From: an uncultured Blautia sp.
GTDB taxonomy: Bacteria; Bacillota; Clostridia; Lachnospirales; Lachnospiraceae
DNA: 31,835 nt
Assembly: GCA_900547615.1 (NCBI GenBank)
Contig: URHH01000018.1
Span: 1-31,835 of the forward strand
Reading direction: 5' to 3'
Position 1 is the first letter of the stretch; each line of letters opens with the position of its first letter. The notes below the pieces were generated by a model, which did no database searches, was not told where the DNA came from, and saw nothing but the letters and a program-made list of their open reading frames with translations. The position numbers and the translations under genes are program-made. Positions 1 to 7,701 of this stretch are shown here, piece after piece.

Positions 1-1724
1 GGTCTGAAGATATCCTCTTCCGGTACATTGTGCATACAAACAGGAATTCTCAGCATAGATGCCATTGTGATCAGGTCAGCACCGATGTGTCCGTAAGAGA
101 TTGCACCGTGGTTTGCACCCCAGTTGTTCATTACGTCGTAAGCAGTCTTGAATGCGCCTTCGCCTGTACATCTTGGTGCGAACCATGTACATGGCCATGT
201 GTAGTCTGTACGTTTCCACAGTTTATCAGAAACTTCTTCCGGAAGGTTTACTGTCCATCCTTCAGCAATCTGAAGAACCGGTCCTAATCCTTTTACAAGG
301 TTCAGACGAATCATAGTAGCAGGCATCTCAGCTCTTGTAACAAATCTGGAAGAGAATCCGCCGCCACGGAAGTATCCGTTGTCTGCTGCGTTCCATGTTG
401 TAGCGTCCATGATCGCTTTCTGGTCTTCCTCTGTTACATTCCACCATTCTTTCATTACGCCGTTGCCGTTTTCGTCTTTTGCTTCGCCGCAGGCGTCAAG
501 GCAACATGCGCCGGAGTTGATAAGGTGGATAAATCCGCCGTTCTCTTTTGCAACGCCTTCCAGGTCATATCCTGTTGCTTTCTTAACAGCTTCCGGGCTC
601 CAGTATGTACGAACGTCTGCAAACATCTGCGCACGGTTTGTAAGAAGTTTCATGAACATCATTCCAAGACCGTTTAATACGTCGTTCTCTGTTGCAAGGA
701 TGTATGGCTCTCTTGCGCCATTCCAGTCAAAGGAAGTATTTAAAACTGCCTCTGCAAAGTCACCGTTCGGATAGAAGTCTGTCCACTGTCTCTGTCCCTG
801 GAAACCTGCTGCAAGTGCGTTATGTCCGATTGCTTCCTCAGAGAATTTCGGGTCAAGATTATCGCAGCCGTTCATCAGCTCTTTGATGATAACTGCCATT
901 TTAACTACAAACTCAAACTGCTCTTCTTTTTTCTCCGGGCTCATCTGTAATTCTTCCGGGTTCTTGTCGAAGCCGATCTTACATGTCTCTTTTGCCCATT
1001 TCAGAGCTTTTTCAAACTCTTCGTGATCATAGATGCCCTCTGTCATACGACGGATAATTTCTACCTCGTCAACAGATTCTACACGCATTCCAAGGTAGGA
1101 TTCGATAAAGTCGGAATCAATGATAGATCCGCCGATACCCATGCAGATAGAACCGATCTGTAAGTAGGATTTGCCTCTCATGGAAGCTGCTGCAACTGCT
1201 GCGCGGCCGAATCTTAACAGTTTTTCCTGAACGTCTTCCGGAATAGATGTATCGTCTGCTTCGCAAACGTCATGTCCGTAGATACCGAATGCAGGAAGAC
1301 CTTTCTGTGCGTGTGTTGCAAGAACAGATGCAAGGTATACAGCACCAGGTCTTTCTGTTCCGTTGAATCCCCATACATCATTGATTAAAGTTTTGATCGT
1401 CGGTGGATCCATATCCATTGTCTCGGAACCGTAGCACCAGCAAGGTGTAACAGTTACTGTAATATCAACGCCTTCTCTGCGGAATTTTTCTGCACATGCT
1501 GCAGATTCTCCAACACGTCCGATTGTTGTATCTGCGATAACAACTTTTACCGGCTCTCCGTTGGAATATCTTAAATTGTCTTCAAACAGTTTTGCAGCGG
1601 ATTTCGCCATATTCATTGTCTGCTCTTCCAGAGAACCTCTTACGTCAAGAACGCCTCTTCTTCCGTCGATTGTTGGACGGATACCAATTACAGGATAGCC
1701 ACCGATTAATCTGCTTTTTGCCAT
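1..1724 (-). CDS. fucI: L-fucose isomerase, C-terminus cut by window edge
   Basis: Cytoplasmic Mn-dependent aldose-ketose isomerase that converts L-fucose to L-fuculose, the first step of fucose catabolism. The frame is open from the ATG at 1724 to the window edge, giving about 574 residues; E. coli FucI has 591, so roughly 28 residues (after HNVPEEDIFRP) lie outside. The three metal ligands known from E. coli (Glu337, Asp361, His528) are visible in ATENDV (about residue 346), FADVRTYW (about 370) and NWGANHG. A GGAGGT box at 1733-1738 sets the start. The gene diverges from an AraC-type regulator, its likely controller. Family members may also act on D-arabinose, which the sequence cannot decide. 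Confidence 0.96.
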   Translation of the reverse strand, partial: MAKSRLIGGYPVIGIRPTIDGRRGVLDVRGSLEEQTMNMAKSAAKLFEDNLRYSNGEPVKVVIADTTIGRVGESAACAEKFRREGVDITVTVTPCWCYGSETMDMDPPTIKTLINDVWGFNGTERPGAVYLASVLATHAQKGLPAFGIYGHDVCEADDTSIPEDVQEKLLRFGRAAVAAASMRGKSYLQIGSICMGIGGSIIDSDFIESYLGMRVESVDEVEIIRRMTEGIYDHEEFEKALKWAKETCKIGFDKNPEELQMSPEKKEEQFEFVVKMAVIIKELMNGCDNLDPKFSEEAIGHNALAAGFQGQRQWTDFYPNGDFAEAVLNTSFDWNGAREPYILATENDVLNGLGMMFMKLLTNRAQMFADVRTYWSPEAVKKATGYDLEGVAKENGGFIHLINSGACCLDACGEAKDENGNGVMKEWWNVTEEDQKAIMDATTWNAADNGYFRGGGFSSRFVTRAEMPATMIRLNLVKGLGPVLQIAEGWTVNLPEEVSDKLWKRTDYTWPCTWFAPRCTGEGAFKTAYDVMNNWGANHGAISYGHIGADLITMASMLRIPVCMHNVPEEDIFR

Positions 1725-1772
1725 AATGAATTACCTCCATTTATTAAGCTCAATGTCTTTGTGAGAGAAGTT

Positions 1773-1795
1773 TTCCTGTATGAAAGCCGCAGGAA
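1773..1795. promoter_or_regulatory. Inverted repeat in the fucI leader
   Basis: TTCCTG and CAGGAA form 6-base arms separated by 11 bases, between the fucI -10 box and its ribosome binding site. It could be an operator or an RNA hairpin. AraC proteins more often bind direct repeats, so its link to the neighbouring regulator is weak. Confidence 0.2.
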
Positions 1796-1820
1796 GCCCG
1801 CTCCCGTTTCTTATGTAGTT

Positions 1821-1826
1821 ATTATA
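1821..1826 (-). promoter_or_regulatory. Putative -10 box of fucI
   Basis: The minus strand reads TATAAT here, about 97 bases upstream of the fucI start. The region 17 bases further upstream (AAGTAA) does not resemble a -35 box. That would suit a promoter needing an activator such as the divergent AraC-type protein. The leader is long enough for extra control elements. Confidence 0.4.
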
Positions 1827-1829
1827 CAT

Positions 1830-1859
1830 TTGCCTTTTTGAAATTACTTGTGCTATAAT
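1830..1859 (+). promoter_or_regulatory. Putative promoter of the AraC-type regulator
   Basis: TTGCCT (1830-1835, 4 of 6 consensus bases) is followed after 18 bases by a perfect TATAAT (1854-1859), about 58 bases before the ATG at 1918. It lies back to back with the fucI -10 box at 1821-1826, so a protein bound here could affect both genes. Confidence 0.45.
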
Positions 1860-1917
1860 AGCAAATAATAGTACAATATTCACTTTTTTGTATTTTTTTG
1901 GAAAGGAGACTTTTTCC

Positions 1918-2787
1918 ATGCACGATCTGGGACAAAATGAGGACCGCTTAAGAGGCACTTACGGCTTTCCCTTTGAGTTTCATCACATCGACAGCAGCCA
2001 TCCGCGCTACATTATGTCGTATCACTGGCATGTGGAATATGAAATCATGCGGGTTCTCGAAGGAACTCTCACTGTTACTTTAGACGAAAAAAGCTTCACG
2101 GCAAAAGCCGGAGATATAATTTTTGTACATAGCGGAATCCTCCATTCCGGTATTCCGGAAAAATGTGTCTATGAATGTCTCGTTTTTGACATGAACGCAT
2201 TTTTAAAAACAGGCTCCGTCTGTTCTGAATATATCCAGAGAATTGTCCATCAGGATATTATGATCTATCATCACTTTACTGCAGCACAAAAAGAAATCAT
2301 ACGGGCAGCAAACACCATTTTCCAGGCTTTCCAGAAGAAAAAGGAAGGATATGAGCTCACTGTCTTTGGACAATTTTACCACTTTTTCGGTCTTATTTTT
2401 GGTAAACATTACTATTTTGAGAGTCTCCCAAAAGCAAGGCGGGATTATAAGAGGATCCTTCAGCTCAAACAGGTAGTAGAATTTATTGAAAAAAATTACA
2501 CCTCCCCCATTACCCTGCAGCAGCTCTCCGCCTCTGTATCCATGTCTCCCAAATATTTCTGCCGCTTTTTCTCGGAGATGACACACCAGACGCCTATGGA
2601 CTATTTAAACAGGCAGAGAATTGAGCAGGCGTGCTACCAGCTTTCCACAACAGACGATTCCATCACGGAAATCGCATACAGAAACGGTTTTAATGATTTA
2701 AGTTACTTTATCCGCACCTTCCGGAAATATAAGGGTATTACCCCCGGAAAATACAGAAAACCAGGTGCATCACACCCGGTTTCCTGA
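1918..2787 (+). CDS. AraC-family transcriptional regulator with cupin sensor
   Basis: Cytoplasmic one-component regulator of 289 residues. The N-terminal part (about residues 25-100) is an AraC-type cupin: HWHVEYEIMRVLEG, then KAGDIIFVHSGILHSG. The C-terminal part (about 185-285) is the AraC DNA-binding domain with two helix-turn-helix units, the second reading ITEIAYRNGFNDLSYFIRTF followed by KYKGITPGKYR. The ATG at 1918 is chosen over an in-frame TTG at 1888 because AAAGGAG (1902-1908) lies 9 bases before it and just after the TTG. It is the only plus-strand gene in the window and diverges from fucI, so it probably responds to fucose or a related sugar; the ligand is inferred only. Its last 18 bases overlap the convergent YfhO-family gene. 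Confidence 0.9.
   Translation: MHDLGQNEDRLRGTYGFPFEFHHIDSSHPRYIMSYHWHVEYEIMRVLEGTLTVTLDEKSFTAKAGDIIFVHSGILHSGIPEKCVYECLVFDMNAFLKTGSVCSEYIQRIVHQDIMIYHHFTAAQKEIIRAANTIFQAFQKKKEGYELTVFGQFYHFFGLIFGKHYYFESLPKARRDYKRILQLKQVVEFIEKNYTSPITLQQLSASVSMSPKYFCRFFSEMTHQTPMDYLNRQRIEQACYQLSTTDDSITEIAYRNGFNDLSYFIRTFRKYKGITPGKYRKPGASHPVS
2758..2782 (-). terminator. Intrinsic terminator overlapping both convergent gene ends
   Basis: The minus-strand RNA forms a 10-base-pair stem, AAACCGGGTG with CACCTGGTTT including one G-U pair, around a TGATG loop, followed by TCTGTATTTT. The loop contains the stop codon of the YfhO-family gene. The plus-strand transcript gives the same hairpin with an A-C mismatch and a poorer T tract, so it is the weaker terminator. 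It lies inside the last codons of the AraC-type gene. Confidence 0.65.
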
Positions 2788-5238
2788 ATATCTTTTTCTT
2801 ATATAAACATAAATCTCTCCCAAAAGAAAAATACACCAGAAGACAGCGCCAAGCACCATTCCTTCCTTCATTCCCGGAACAACAAATGTAAGGGAATAGT
2901 TATGAACTCCTTCTTTCATGGAACAGGCTGCAAATCCCAGATCTCCACGGAAAAGCTCCTGTTCCTTTCCGTCAACTGTCAAATGCCATCCCTTTTCATA
3001 AGGTATCATAAACATAACATATCCGTCTGTTTTGCAGACAGCCTGTCCTTCGATGTGGGATTCGTCTGAAGTAATTTCCTGCAAAACCATTCCCGTATCC
3101 TGTTTCCCCATCTTTTTCACTTCCAATATATCGGAAATGTCCGCTCCGTCCTCTGTGGTAAGCACATTTTCAAGCAGAACGTCCCTTGTCTCTTCGGAAT
3201 ACAGCTTTTTAAAACTTTCCTCCGATATGGCGTCTGAAAAGAATTTTGCCGTAAAGGCAGGCTCTGTGTTTTTATAAAGATAAATATCTCCGAACTGCTC
3301 CAGTTTTTCATATTTGGACGGATCAAGATTTCCATCTCTTGAAAGGAGATAACGGATTCCCAAAAAGGCAGCCAGCTTATTATCTTCCGCACAGTCTGCA
3401 AAACTGTAATGATTATGGTCCATTGCGTATAGCTCCGGACAGCAGGTATCTATAAACTCCTTCAGATTTTGATTTAAAACCGAATTATACGAACTGACCC
3501 CGTAATATCCCTGCGCCTGCGCGTCCATGCACCAGGTACCGGAAACAAAATCTTTTTCCAGGCGGTAAAAATCTTTATCATGCTCTCCCAGATAATTCAG
3601 AGCGTCCCGGATATTCGGATTATACAACGCTCCGAAAAATCCCTGAGGGATCTCCCGTTCTGCTTTTTCTGTCCGAAGAGGGTCTTTTGAATTTCTTTCT
3701 CTCTCATAAGCAGCCTGTTGTGCCGGTATTTTCTCTTTCGGGGTATCCGATTTCAAGATACAGATCCGTTCTTCGTAACAGGCGCGTCCATCAGAAGTTA
3801 CATTTACAAATAAAAGGACGAGAAGAACTGCCATCACAGAATTCCGGTATCTGCCGCCCTTCGTACAGTATGCTACGCAGACAGCCATACCCATTCCAGT
3901 TGCACATAGTATAAAGGCATTTAACTTATGCTCCGGAAAAAGGCTCTGCTTATATCCCACTGCATATACAAAAATCATCACAACCGAAAATCCGATAATC
4001 AAAAGAAGCGGAATTTTTCCCTGACCTTTTATGTAATCCCAGATCCAGGCAAAGCTCAGCAGGAAAAACGGAATCAGTACAAAGGTGTAACGGTTTGTTA
4101 TATCAGAAAATCCGTTAAATATGAAACCGCCAATCTCTACTGTAACGCAAAGTGTAATAAGGACGGCGCCACTGTACACCGCAGCCTTCATTCTTTTAGC
4201 AGCCCCGGATTTCCAGAACACACAAAGAAACGCTATATTTAAAAGAACTGCAAGTGTGGAGCAGAAAAAAATCGGGTCTTCATAATAATTAAAATAAGAT
4301 TCAAACCATTCGTCCTTTTTTGCAAAGGTCATCTGCAGATTCGAGGAAAAGAGACGCATAAGCACAGATTCATAAAACTTTTCCGGATAAAAAGCGAGAA
4401 AGCGTTTTATGGATTCCAAAAGCCCACTGTCTCCCGTCCCCACTCTCGAAGATACATTTAAAAGAAATTCAGAGAGCGGAAGAAAGATCCCCATGCTCAT
4501 TCCAAGCCCCAGGATAATCCGCCAGCAGCCTCCGAGGAATTTAAAAATCCGCTCTTTCCATTTTTTCCCCTCTTCCATAAAAACGCGAAAAAGAAGATAA
4601 AGACCGAGAGCCGCCAGACACATGTAACTGAAATATGCACTGTAAATTCCTGTAAGAAAGACAGCAAGAGGAAAAATCACCTTCCCTTTTCTGTTCTGTA
4701 TATACTTTTCGCAGCCCAGAAGAAGAAGGGGAAAATATACAACTGCCGTGCCAAACTGATAATGCTGCCCCCATACAAGAAGGTAGCCGTTTAATCCGTA
4801 GGCGAAGGAAGCCGCAAGCTTTGCCTGTCTCCCAAAGGAAAAACAGGAAAGATAGTGATAAAAAATATAGCCTGCTGCCAGAACCTTCAGCACCTGGATC
4901 CACGAAAGGACAAAAAGCATTTTATCCGGTCCCAGGATCACGCCAGCCCCCACAGTCAGGAGAAACGCAGGGTCAAACGGCTCCAGTTTAAAATAATTTA
5001 CTCCAAACCCATGCGTCATATCCCACCAGGAAAAGGTTCCTTCCCTTATATGGTTTACCACACTTGTATACTGCATGACGTAGAGCTGCAGGGTATCTCC
5101 TCCCACATCATTAAATACCATAAGCTCGTTTCCGAAAAGATACCTCCAGAAAATAAAAAGACAGCTCATAAACAAAGCTGCCAGTAACAGCAGCCTTGTC
5201 TTTCTCTCCGGATTTATATTATTTTTAATCTGTTTCAT
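2770..5238 (-). CDS. YfhO-family polytopic membrane protein (GT-C-like)
   Basis: Membrane protein of 822 residues with a hydrophobic N-terminal two thirds of roughly a dozen segments and a long extracytoplasmic C-terminal domain closed by a final membrane helix (MVLGAVFWCIFLLGEIYVY). The C-terminal stretch PYEKGWHLTVDGKEQELF...SMKEGVHNYSLTFVVPG is the typical YfhO signature. YfhO proteins are thought to act outside the membrane in decorating glycopolymers with lipid-linked sugars, as described for lipoteichoic acid in Bacillus. An acidic motif in the first outer loop (DVGGDTLQLY) fits a GT-C fold. The ATG at 5238 is preferred over the TTG at 5244 because AGAGGT lies at 5245-5250. It is the last gene of the export operon, 15 bases after the glycosyltransferase gene, so it may add side groups to the exported polymer. 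Donor and acceptor are unknown. Confidence 0.82.
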   Translation of the reverse strand: MKQIKNNINPERKTRLLLLAALFMSCLFIFWRYLFGNELMVFNDVGGDTLQLYVMQYTSVVNHIREGTFSWWDMTHGFGVNYFKLEPFDPAFLLTVGAGVILGPDKMLFVLSWIQVLKVLAAGYIFYHYLSCFSFGRQAKLAASFAYGLNGYLLVWGQHYQFGTAVVYFPLLLLGCEKYIQNRKGKVIFPLAVFLTGIYSAYFSYMCLAALGLYLLFRVFMEEGKKWKERIFKFLGGCWRIILGLGMSMGIFLPLSEFLLNVSSRVGTGDSGLLESIKRFLAFYPEKFYESVLMRLFSSNLQMTFAKKDEWFESYFNYYEDPIFFCSTLAVLLNIAFLCVFWKSGAAKRMKAAVYSGAVLITLCVTVEIGGFIFNGFSDITNRYTFVLIPFFLLSFAWIWDYIKGQGKIPLLLIIGFSVVMIFVYAVGYKQSLFPEHKLNAFILCATGMGMAVCVAYCTKGGRYRNSVMAVLLVLLFVNVTSDGRACYEERICILKSDTPKEKIPAQQAAYERERNSKDPLRTEKAEREIPQGFFGALYNPNIRDALNYLGEHDKDFYRLEKDFVSGTWCMDAQAQGYYGVSSYNSVLNQNLKEFIDTCCPELYAMDHNHYSFADCAEDNKLAAFLGIRYLLSRDGNLDPSKYEKLEQFGDIYLYKNTEPAFTAKFFSDAISEESFKKLYSEETRDVLLENVLTTEDGADISDILEVKKMGKQDTGMVLQEITSDESHIEGQAVCKTDGYVMFMIPYEKGWHLTVDGKEQELFRGDLGFAACSMKEGVHNYSLTFVVPGMKEGMVLGAVFWCIFLLGEIYVYIRKRYSGNRV

Positions 5239-5253
5239 TTTCAAACCTCTTGC

Positions 5254-7701
5254 TTATAACCTTTTCAGGGAAAAATCCTGACTCTTTAACGTAAGGTTGG
5301 GATTATAATAGGGATCCGGTTTTGCAAAAATCTCCGGCCAGTGACCTTCCAGGGTTGCGATCTCTCTTGCAAACCGCTCCCTCTTTTCCGGCGTGTCCTC
5401 AAGCCCTCTTGACTTTGACTCGTAGTGATACAGCTCCACATAAGGATTGTATACCACAAGATACCCTGCGTCCCTCACTTTCAGACAAAAGTCAATATCA
5501 TTAAAAGCAACGGCAAGGTCTGTGCTTAATCCGCCCACCTTATCAAAGGCTTCTTTTTTCACCATCATACAGGCTGCCGTCACTGCGCTGTAATTCTGGG
5601 CGCAGATAATCCTGTGACAGTACCCTGTATTTCCGCGGGGCTGCTGTACAAAACAGTGTCCTGCAATTCCGCCAAATCCAAGAACAACACCTGCATGCTG
5701 CACCGTATCGTCCTCATAATAAAGCCGCGCTCCCACAATTCCCACATCAGGTCTCATACAGTAGCCCAGAAGCTCTTCCAGCCAGTCCTCATTGATAACC
5801 TCCGTATCATTGTTGAGGAGGAGAATGTACTCGCCCTTCGCATAAGAAGCGCCGAAATTATTGATCTCTGAATAATTAAAGGGACCGTCCCAGTAAACCA
5901 TATGAACCTTCGGATTTTTCTTTTCCAGCTCTTTATAATAGGAAAAGGTTCTCTCCTCCGTACTGTTGTTTTCCACAACAATGTACTCAAAATTCCGATA
6001 CGTGGATTTCTCTTCCACAGAGGAAATACACCGTTCCAGATCCTCGATATGGTCTTTATTCGGAATGATAATGGAAATCAGCGGATCATGATCACGAATA
6101 TATCTCGTTCTGTAAAGTCCAAGATACTCGCCCTTATAGACCTCTGCTTTTATGCCGATTCTCTCAAAATGCGCTTCAATGGCTCTCTTGCCCGCATCAA
6201 AAGCATACATCTTGCTCTCCGGATTTTCTGCTGTGGAATCCTCATGACATCTCCAGTGATACAGAATTTTAGGAATGTGATAAATATGCTCCGCTTCTTC
6301 CACACACCGGAAAATAAAGTCATAATCCTGGGCTCCGTCAAATTCCGGACGAAGAAGACCGACTTTATCGATCAGTTCCTTTTTCGCTACAAACAAATGA
6401 CAGATATAATTCACTGTACAAAGCAGGTCAAGATTGAAATCCGGCTTAAAATGCGGCATAAAGAAACGATTGCCCTTCATGCTCATTTTATCCTCATCTG
6501 AATACAGAACGTCTGTATCCGGATTTTCATTTAATGCCTTCACACATTCATAGAGCGCGTGTGCACACAGCACATCGTCATGGTCTGCAAACGCAATGAA
6601 ATCTCCCGTTGCCGCCTCCATTGCCGCGTTTGTATTCTGGGCAATACGAAGAGGCTCCTCATTGTAAATCACCTTAATTCTGCTGTCGGACGCCTCCATC
6701 TTCTCTAAAAGAGCGGAAATCGGAGAATGCTTTCCGCTGCCATCAGAAAGACAAAGCTCCCAGTTTGTATAAGTCTGTGCTTTTACAGAATCTACGAGCT
6801 GTTTTAAATACTCCTCTTTTGTCTTATAAAGCGGAACAACAATGCTGATTTTCGGCGCATAGTCAAAAACTGCCTTTCTCTGTCCGGAAAGCTCTCCCTC
6901 TGTGGGAAGATGCTTCGGAAGCCAGTCGCTGTAATCTACCGGGCGGTTTGTGCGCTCAGAAAGTTTTCTTGCCGCTTTTACAATAAGCGCCTTCACCCCG
7001 TTCGCCCTCATATAATCAAGCGCTTTTTTTCTGTATTTTTCTGTTTTTCCAAGAAAAACCTCTTTTGTTCCAAGACCTACTTTATGGACGGATTTGCTTC
7101 CGTCCTCCTGTCGCATAACAAGATAAAGAAATTTTCCGGAAAGTCCGTCTGCCTCCACATAAAATCCCGGTTTCCCGTCAATCAGGCACTCCCGAAACAT
7201 TCCTTCCACGTCCATGCGGGCGTTTCTCTGAACAGGCACGGAAAGAGGATTTTTATTTTCGTCAAAGAGACGGATCTGCACATGGGAAGCGCCTGCTGCC
7301 CACCCTCTTAAAACAAGAGAATGATTTTTTCTGTTTACCCGTTCTTCCTCTATATAAAACTGAGGCTTTCCTCTTTTCTTTAAAAGAACAGAAGCCTTGA
7401 TATGAAACCATTCCAGACGCTCCTTCTCAAAAACAGCATACGCCTTTAACATCTTGTACCCGGAAAGCTCCTCCGGAAGTTCTATAAGAGCCTCTACTCT
7501 CTGTCCTCCCAAAAGCTCTCCGTCCTGAAAACGCTCTACTGCGCTTTTCGCAACACACTGCTCTGTGGAAACAGAAAGCTTCTTATTGTCAAGAAATGCC
7601 TCTATGGTATATTTTTCAGGAATCACTCCCTGTATCAGATATTTGCACCTGTCGTTTAAGAAAAAGCGTTCTTTTTCCACTACCAGCAACTGATTTCTCA
7701 T
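5254..7701 (-). CDS. Glycosyltransferase with two GT2 domains (second paralogue)
   Basis: Predicted cytoplasmic glycosyltransferase of 815 residues. About 270 N-terminal residues of mostly beta character have no family I recognise. They are followed by two GT-A type family 2 domains: the first starts at KISIVVPLYKTKEEYLKQLVDSV and carries FADHDDVLC, the second starts at LISIIIPNKDHIEDLERCISSV and carries LLLNNDTEV; these are the nucleotide-sugar and metal motifs. It probably adds two different linkages or builds a disaccharide repeat. The ATG at 7701 overlaps the previous stop by four bases (ATGA) with GGAAGG upstream, so it is preferred over the ATG at 7719, which has no good binding site. 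It is a clear paralogue of the preceding gene, sharing HWR-HE-STA and GKRA blocks. Sugar specificity cannot be read. Confidence 0.9.
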   Translation of the reverse strand: MRNQLLVVEKERFFLNDRCKYLIQGVIPEKYTIEAFLDNKKLSVSTEQCVAKSAVERFQDGELLGGQRVEALIELPEELSGYKMLKAYAVFEKERLEWFHIKASVLLKKRGKPQFYIEEERVNRKNHSLVLRGWAAGASHVQIRLFDENKNPLSVPVQRNARMDVEGMFRECLIDGKPGFYVEADGLSGKFLYLVMRQEDGSKSVHKVGLGTKEVFLGKTEKYRKKALDYMRANGVKALIVKAARKLSERTNRPVDYSDWLPKHLPTEGELSGQRKAVFDYAPKISIVVPLYKTKEEYLKQLVDSVKAQTYTNWELCLSDGSGKHSPISALLEKMEASDSRIKVIYNEEPLRIAQNTNAAMEAATGDFIAFADHDDVLCAHALYECVKALNENPDTDVLYSDEDKMSMKGNRFFMPHFKPDFNLDLLCTVNYICHLFVAKKELIDKVGLLRPEFDGAQDYDFIFRCVEEAEHIYHIPKILYHWRCHEDSTAENPESKMYAFDAGKRAIEAHFERIGIKAEVYKGEYLGLYRTRYIRDHDPLISIIIPNKDHIEDLERCISSVEEKSTYRNFEYIVVENNSTEERTFSYYKELEKKNPKVHMVYWDGPFNYSEINNFGASYAKGEYILLLNNDTEVINEDWLEELLGYCMRPDVGIVGARLYYEDDTVQHAGVVLGFGGIAGHCFVQQPRGNTGYCHRIICAQNYSAVTAACMMVKKEAFDKVGGLSTDLAVAFNDIDFCLKVRDAGYLVVYNPYVELYHYESKSRGLEDTPEKRERFAREIATLEGHWPEIFAKPDPYYNPNLTLKSQDFSLKRL

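Noticed and set aside
30..886. Several plus-strand open frames of 64-131 codons
   Set aside because: They lie inside fucI, whose conserved minus-strand frame runs unbroken to the window edge.
1779..1792. Possible catabolite-responsive (cre) site upstream of fucI
   Set aside because: TGAAAGCCGCAGGA resembles the consensus only with a one-base shift in the central CG.
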